64,000 nt of DNA, from contig CACVBU010001187.1 in NCBI GenBank assembly GCA_902728285.1, positions 124,001-188,000 of the forward strand, read 5' to 3'. A program made the position numbers and the translations under genes. The notes below the pieces were generated by a model. The model was not told where the DNA came from. It searched no databases and saw nothing but the letters and a program-made list of their open reading frames with translations. Source of the DNA: Clytia hemisphaerica (taxonomy: Eukaryota; Cnidaria; Hydrozoa; Leptothecata; Clytiidae). Position 1 is the first letter of the stretch, and each line of letters opens with the position of its first letter. Shown here one piece after another: positions 58,417-64,000 of the stretch.

Positions 58417-61400
58417 ATGTTGAAGCACACTTCATCGAAATTAGAACTTCGTGGAGGAGGGGACACACAAAGTGATTTGGACGATTCACGTGATGACTTG
58501 CTGTTGAACATCAGTAGCAACACGCTGGATAATACTTTTACTGGTAAGAATAATTTGGTTTTCTTTTAAGAGATTCCCACCAAGGTTTGTAAGGATCCCT
58601 TTTGACACCTGGAAAGTTTCTCCCATTGTTACAAAACCAACTCATTCTCTGAATGGGTCACTAAATCTTAAGAATCCCAAATTTACCCCCTTAAAGGTTC
58701 GCTATTCTCGGAAAATTCAAACCAAAGCAAAATTGATCGAAATCTAAAAATCTTTCTTTTCTCTCTAAGGTTCGGATATACCCACTTCATCGCAAACCTA
58801 GTATCCCTCTCTCCGAGGCGTGACCTTTGATGTGTAGAGAAAAAGAGATTGCTTCAACATGTAGATTCAGCGACGGCCATTAGTAGATCTTGCTGGTATT
58901 AAAAGTATTATTTTCGGGTACCTAACAAGCGTCTCAAGACAAAGTCTCAGGCAAAGTTATCTATGTGTTTTGAAGTTACATTGTCCAGTCATTCGCTAAT
59001 CACTAGACTGCTTTCATCCGCAAACGGATTCGTACTATACCACCTGCGGTTTTGTAGATGTCTGTGGTTCGTACTAGTTACTCACGGAAGTTCCATAGAC
59101 AGAGATTATTTTGATTGAGAGCCTAGACATCTAGAGACACACAATATTGACCTTTTCTTGTCATTTTAGCCTTATTAGCCAAATCAAGTTTGTTCCGATT
59201 ATACTCTATAAATCAATTCAGTCGAAAGAAAATATCAAGTATATGCCCTGTAGAAATATTTTTGGGTGTCGTGATAAGATGGAAAGATATATCAATTATG
59301 AAAAACCTATATCAAATTTTTTTAAAAGAGCTATGTAAAAGGAGGTTGGGTTACAGAGTGTACCTAGATGGAAGATGTTAGTCCGAAAGTCGACATTTGA
59401 CGTCATTCGACCCTGGTAAACTCGAACGCAATTCCCTTGTGGCGTTCAAGTTAATTCCATATATTCTTGGCATGGCATCCCTTAAAAGTCATTTTTTGTT
59501 GCAAAAAGGATTATTCCTATGCAGGCTTTGTATGATAAGCAGCAATCCCGTTCTGGAAAACAAAGATAGAGTACAATATTTATGTTCGCCTATGTATAGA
59601 ATGTACATGTCAAAATTAAACAGTCTTTTTCTCGACAAGTTTGAAAGCTATATTCAATCGGTTGAAAAGACTTTTCTGAAAGGGGAGCGCGCAAATTATG
59701 AAAAAGATTTTTGATGACATGAAAAGCCAAGACAAACAGAATTGAACAAAGAAATTCTATGACTTACAAATTTTTTCAGTAATTTAAGAAGTTTTTCATA
59801 TGAAATTTTTTGTTAGTTATTTCTCGTGATTAAAAAGTAGAAGTGGGTAAGATAGAAAAGGGGTATAGAAATTTTTTTATTATGTTTTGAACTACATGTA
59901 CAAACTTGCGTGAAGTGTTGTGATTTGTTTTCATCTTATAGTACTGATATATATTATTGAGTGGATAAGTTGATGGTACTTTGCTGTGCTTTAAATAGTA
60001 TCAGACATCTTAGACATTAATCCGAGCGTTTAATCATGGAAAAAGAGTACTGGAACACCGAAGTTTTGCCTAGTGACATGTTGAATATATGTAGAATATT
60101 ATGTAGCCCCTGTAAGTGAGAATAAAAATTCATGACAGGGTTTTGATGTTCTTTAAAAGAAGCTCTGAATTTAAACCTCAGATTGCTCTCAATTTCAGTT
60201 TTTATTTTAAGATTTTAATGGTTAGTTTTTAGGTTAATATCCAGTGTCCAGTCTTTGGCCTTTCACCGTACTTTATCCTTTCCGGATCCCTTCAATACTT
60301 ACAAATCTATTATCTCCCATACTGAAAAGATTATTGTAAGATTTTTCTTTCTTATAAGTCTCGAATATGGAGACGTACATATGCAGTTATTCGTAAGACT
60401 TTTGTGAATTAAGAGACATTTGTATCACGACAAAAACTGGCATCACTTGAACCTGTAAATATTACTTACTTTGCCTCTCAAATCAAACACTGTCATATTT
60501 AAGTAAACATTTTCCCAAGTGATTGCCTCAATAGTATTTTGCAATCTGATCGTTTTGACAACCTTTTATCACTCCTTCATCCTTTATCCTTAAATTACAG
60601 CGGCTCAAACTCTGCTTTTCCTATCCATTAAACTTTATTTGGAAACACCTTAAAAACTATAGTCTGATTTGCAGACCTCTATAGTTCCTTATAGAAACTT
60701 TTTTATAAGAGGGAGCCTACAAAAAATGTTGTTTGAAAAATTATGATTTCGATCGTCTATTGATAAGCACCAAACCCAAATAATTCCTGAGCAAAGAACG
60801 TGTACGAATAAGCTAGTCTATATCTGAAAACCAATACACGCTTTTTTTTATAAGAATGGTGTAGATCCATTTCATCATGGATATTCTTAACTTTTTTGGG
60901 AAAATCATCCTAAAATATTCTTACAGCATTCTTAGGTTAGGATCCTAATTCAGACTAGATTTAACATTTAGTACATACGTCTCAAACATAAAATGGCATT
61001 CTTAGCTTTAGTAGCAAAATTCCATGATGGTGATATTCTTAGCATATTCTTAGTTTTTTGGCCATTTTCATCATGGACATTCTTACAAAGTGTATTCCTT
61101 AAAAAAAGCGTGTAAGCTAGTCTATATCTGGAAACCAATATGTTTTAGACATTTTAGGCAAAAAATATACCGTCTATCATATAACAATCTTTCGAAATTT
61201 GAATGAGTAATACTTTCACTAAACGGCAATCTTCAGTCGAAATGTATCAAGTTTAGAAATTATCAAATTTCATGTCTTTCATTCTTTCTTTGCATAGTTT
61301 TTTGACCATTTTTGATGAAAAATAGATTGATGAAGCGCCGAGTGAGAAACATTACAGCGCAAATAAGTCAGTATTAAATCATCAGGATTTTTATGAAAAG

Positions 61401-64000
61401 TTAGGAGCACAGGTTAAAGTAAGTAAGGCGAACACTAATTGCTGCATTTCAGACTTTCCTGAATTAAACACGCACATATCACAATCCAGTCTTGGAATTC
61501 AATTAGACTTTTGATAGTTCAAAAATAGTTGTGATAACAATGTAAGGTCAAACTTCTGTAGCAATAACAAATTTTATTCCTTTTGTATTTTAGGGAGAAC
61601 ATTAGAGACACCAAAATCAAGTGAGCGATGCTTGACAGATATTCTACCTAAACCAACAATACAAAAAATCATCGAACGACGAAAATCAGATTTCGCCTTA
61701 AAAGATCAGAAACCTCCATCACCACTGATAACCTCTGAAGAGCTACCTACCATTGCATACGAGCACAAGGAAAGAGCAGATTCAAAAGACAGTATCCAAT
61801 CAACTAAAGAAGTTATCGAGGAGGTACAACTCGATAATTCAACTTATTTGATACACAAACGTAAGAAAGCTGACCCGAAACAAAAACGTAATTTATCAGA
61901 CACCTCAACCGAGAGTGGAATAGCGTCGCAAGTCAGTGGTAGCACCAATAAACCGAATGACGATGAACAGGAACTGATAGCGAATGTCGATGCTCATAGT
62001 GATCTTATTGAAGAAAGTAAACAGTACTGGGAATCTGAGGAGGATAAATCAAATCCACCAGTTCCACCAATTCCTTTAAGTTCACCACCTACTTCATCCA
62101 GATACACTGACAGAAATAATAATTCAGCAAGAGCACCTAGTACTACCAACAGTTACGCGTCTTTAGAAATCAAAGAAATTTTTCGTCGACAAGAACAAGA
62201 AAGAGCGGATAATTTTGATGCTCAGTCACAACGTAGCCGGTACTCAGAGCGACCACGTCATTTACAACCACGGCAGTATCATATGTTAGGTAACCGACAA
62301 CCCCATATATACGTTGATACAAGATCAGGACAATATTTACGACCAACTAGTGCTCGGACGGACGTTTACTTAGACAATCGCCGATACGCAGGGAGTGTTG
62401 TCGGAAGCCGCTCCTTAGTTAGCTTAAATATGAAAGGCCGTCACCCGCAATACGCCCAGAGTTGTTGCACCCTTCCAACTAGAGGCGCTAATGGCCATTT
62501 GAAACGTAAAGATACTTTCCGCAGCATTAGCGCTGGGAGCTCAATAAGTAATATGCCTCCAAACTATAGTAGTGCATCACGGTCTGTGTGCTCTTGTGGA
62601 ACTTTGGGTCCTGGCTTAAGTGAAATTAAAGAAGAAATACCTGTCTTTCATGACGCTTTTCCGCATAAAATCCTGGCTAACGAGAACCGCGAACGAAAGG
62701 CGAAATATATCGCAATCTTTTTCATCATCGTTGCAGCAATTTGTTGCATTATTGGTGGATTCTTACATTTCTATGTTGGTTATTTTCCCGAGGATTTTGA
62801 TATGAACCAAGGTGATGTTAAACTGTTACCTTTTTCATCCATTTTCTGTCGAGGCGTCAAAGGATCTTCTGACAGTGGAGAAATACGTTTGATTGCTTTT
62901 GAGACAGGCTCTTCAGATACTCCTAAAACGAGGCGCCTCAAATATTCCAGAAGCAAAGAACAGTTCAAAGTGAATCCTAAACAGATATGGAAACGAGATT
63001 TTTACTTATTAGAAAGTAGTAAAATTAAAATCACTATAGAAACAGATTCCTTGATTGATATTTTTGTCTTTCAAGGTGAAAACAGTATGTCGATATGGGA
63101 GAGCCGTAAAGAATCTGAATCTTACATATTTTCTGAATCTTGTTGTTCCAATAAGAATCCACGTAGAGGAACGTTCGAATTTACAGCTTCCGTGACAGAT
63201 CGTTACTATATCGTACTTCATAACCGGGTTGAGATTATACCAGTTGCGATCAAGCTATTTCGTTTGGAGATTGACCGCCTTTCATACGATTTCAGTGATA
63301 CTGTAGCTTCTTGTAAGACTTTAAATGGTGGTGATTGTACAGTGGAATTCCCTTTGAGTGAATCCAACGAAGTCGCCGTTGAAGTTCCATTGGTGAAGAA
63401 TTCGAATGAAATTTCCTCTTCGATTTCGTTACGTTACATGTGCGTGCCGCGTGAGTGGATGTATTTCGTTTTCTTCACAGCCATGTTCATAATTTGTGTT
63501 TTGGTGATCGCTGCTGTGTATTACTTGGTCATTAAAGTATGTATTCCTTCTAAACAATGTTGTTGTTATCGGAACGACTTTAAAAAGAAGAACCGTGAGG
63601 TCGTGTATTATGACAATCACGGTCGCGCAACAAGCGAACTTTATCTAGATCAAAATTTCGATTCCGTAAGTCATGCGCGGTCGTATGCACCGAGTACTCG
63701 AAGATCAGAAGTTAAGTCTCTTTACAATGATACAATGAGCCAGGCTGCGCGTTATCCACCAAGCCGACATACATCACGATCTTCAGCCCTCCCAAGACAT
63801 GCGTACGATAATATGGGACATACAGGAAGTGTAGCCACTCTCTATAAAGACGATTATGTTGATTTTGAGACTGCCGATAGCGGGATTTCAATGATCCAAG
63901 AACAGTTAAGTCCTTCAGGGATATCTTCTGTCACAGCACAAGAGGCTTATAATCAGAAGTATAAAGACGCTCGGCAACACAGACAAATGCAACAACGAGC
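58417..64000 (+). CDS. Two-pass membrane protein with long cytosolic N-terminus (partial, runs off right edge)
   Basis: Exon 1 is 58417-58543, and an in-frame TGA two codons upstream supports this start. Exon 2 runs from 61594 to the window end; donor CTG|GTAAGA and acceptor ATTTTAG join in phase. At least 844 residues are encoded without a stop. Residues 1-410 are polar and probably disordered. TM1 is about 415-440 (IAIFFIIVAAICCIIGGFL). An ectodomain of about 220 residues follows, with ESCCSN, RYYIVLHNRVE and paired cysteines. TM2 is about 664-690 (WMYFVFFTAMFIICVLVIAA), then CCCY (possible palmitoylation) and a Ser/Tyr/Arg-rich tail. The ectodomain layout resembles DUF4792/DUF4793 proteins (APD-type), which often end in a RING domain. 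No RING is reached here, so this is tentative. Confidence 0.8.
60837..61112. mobile_element. CACGCTTTTTTTTATAAG MITE in an intron
   Basis: 276 bp, ends CACGCTTTTTTTTATAAG and AAAAAAAGCGTG, TA-flanked. Same family as 17503-17769. It lies in the intron of the two-pass membrane protein gene, between two copies of a direct repeat of about 28 bp (TAAGCTAGTCTATATCTG, then AAACCAATA) at about 60809-60836 and 61113-61141. Confidence 0.85.

Noticed and set aside
59397-59714. 105-codon plus-strand frame in the intron of the last gene
   Set aside because: No recognisable domain, no acceptor or donor in phase with the flanking exons; the surrounding exons splice cleanly without it.
61325-61425. Candidate extra exon (IDEAPSEKHYSANKSVLNHQ)
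   Set aside because: It has reasonable AG and GTAAGT borders but both are phase 0, while the flanking exons need phase 1. It could be an alternative or cryptic exon, not one I can include.
1-64000. CRISPR arrays, operons, phage or plasmid features
   Set aside because: The genes are intron-containing animal genes; repeated units here are satellites and transposons without spacer-repeat regularity.

Overview
This is animal (metazoan) nuclear DNA, AT-rich, with GT-AG introns and a very heavy load of short inverted-repeat transposons. The evidence is the gene set: an ANTP-class (Hox-like) homeobox gene, a class C G-protein-coupled receptor, a TTC14 orthologue, a THEG sperm protein and a furin-processed cystine-knot ligand. 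I cannot name the species. A non-vertebrate animal is clear. A cnidarian or another invertebrate with cytosolic-type tyrosinases is a weak guess from the divergent anterior-Hox-like homeodomain and the fungal/cytosolic-type tyrosinase.

Layout. 1.1-3.0 kb (+): two-exon homeobox gene. 4.1-6.4 kb (-): three-exon tyrosinase-domain gene that has lost five of six copper-binding histidines. 7.3-9.7 kb (-): intronless class C GPCR. 11.3-14.5 kb (-): four-exon secreted protein with a mucin-like prodomain, a furin site and a small cystine-knot domain resembling IL-17. 16.3-26.5 kb: a 3.6-kb unit in three tandem copies, each carrying three exons of an unidentified membrane-protein gene (- strand). The middle copy is a recombinant of the outer two. 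26.8-35.0 kb (-): complete 14-exon TTC14. 35-46.8 kb: a gene-poor block of nested DNA transposons. 46.9-50.0 kb (+): eight-exon THEG. 50-58 kb: repeats, including two inverted 21-bp satellite arrays and a chain of small elements. 58.4 kb to the window end (+): a two-pass membrane protein that runs off the right edge.

The genes do not form an operon or pathway; they are independent single-copy animal genes. The unifying theme is the mobile DNA. At least ten inverted-repeat families are visible, many with readable target-site duplications (TA, TTAA, 5, 8 and 9 bp), nested in one another, in introns and next to a stop codon. Because the 3.6-kb unit is tandemly repeated, some insertions can be compared directly with their empty sites. 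Exon models were built by eye from splice signals and reading phase. Gene identities rest on remembered family features, not on any search.
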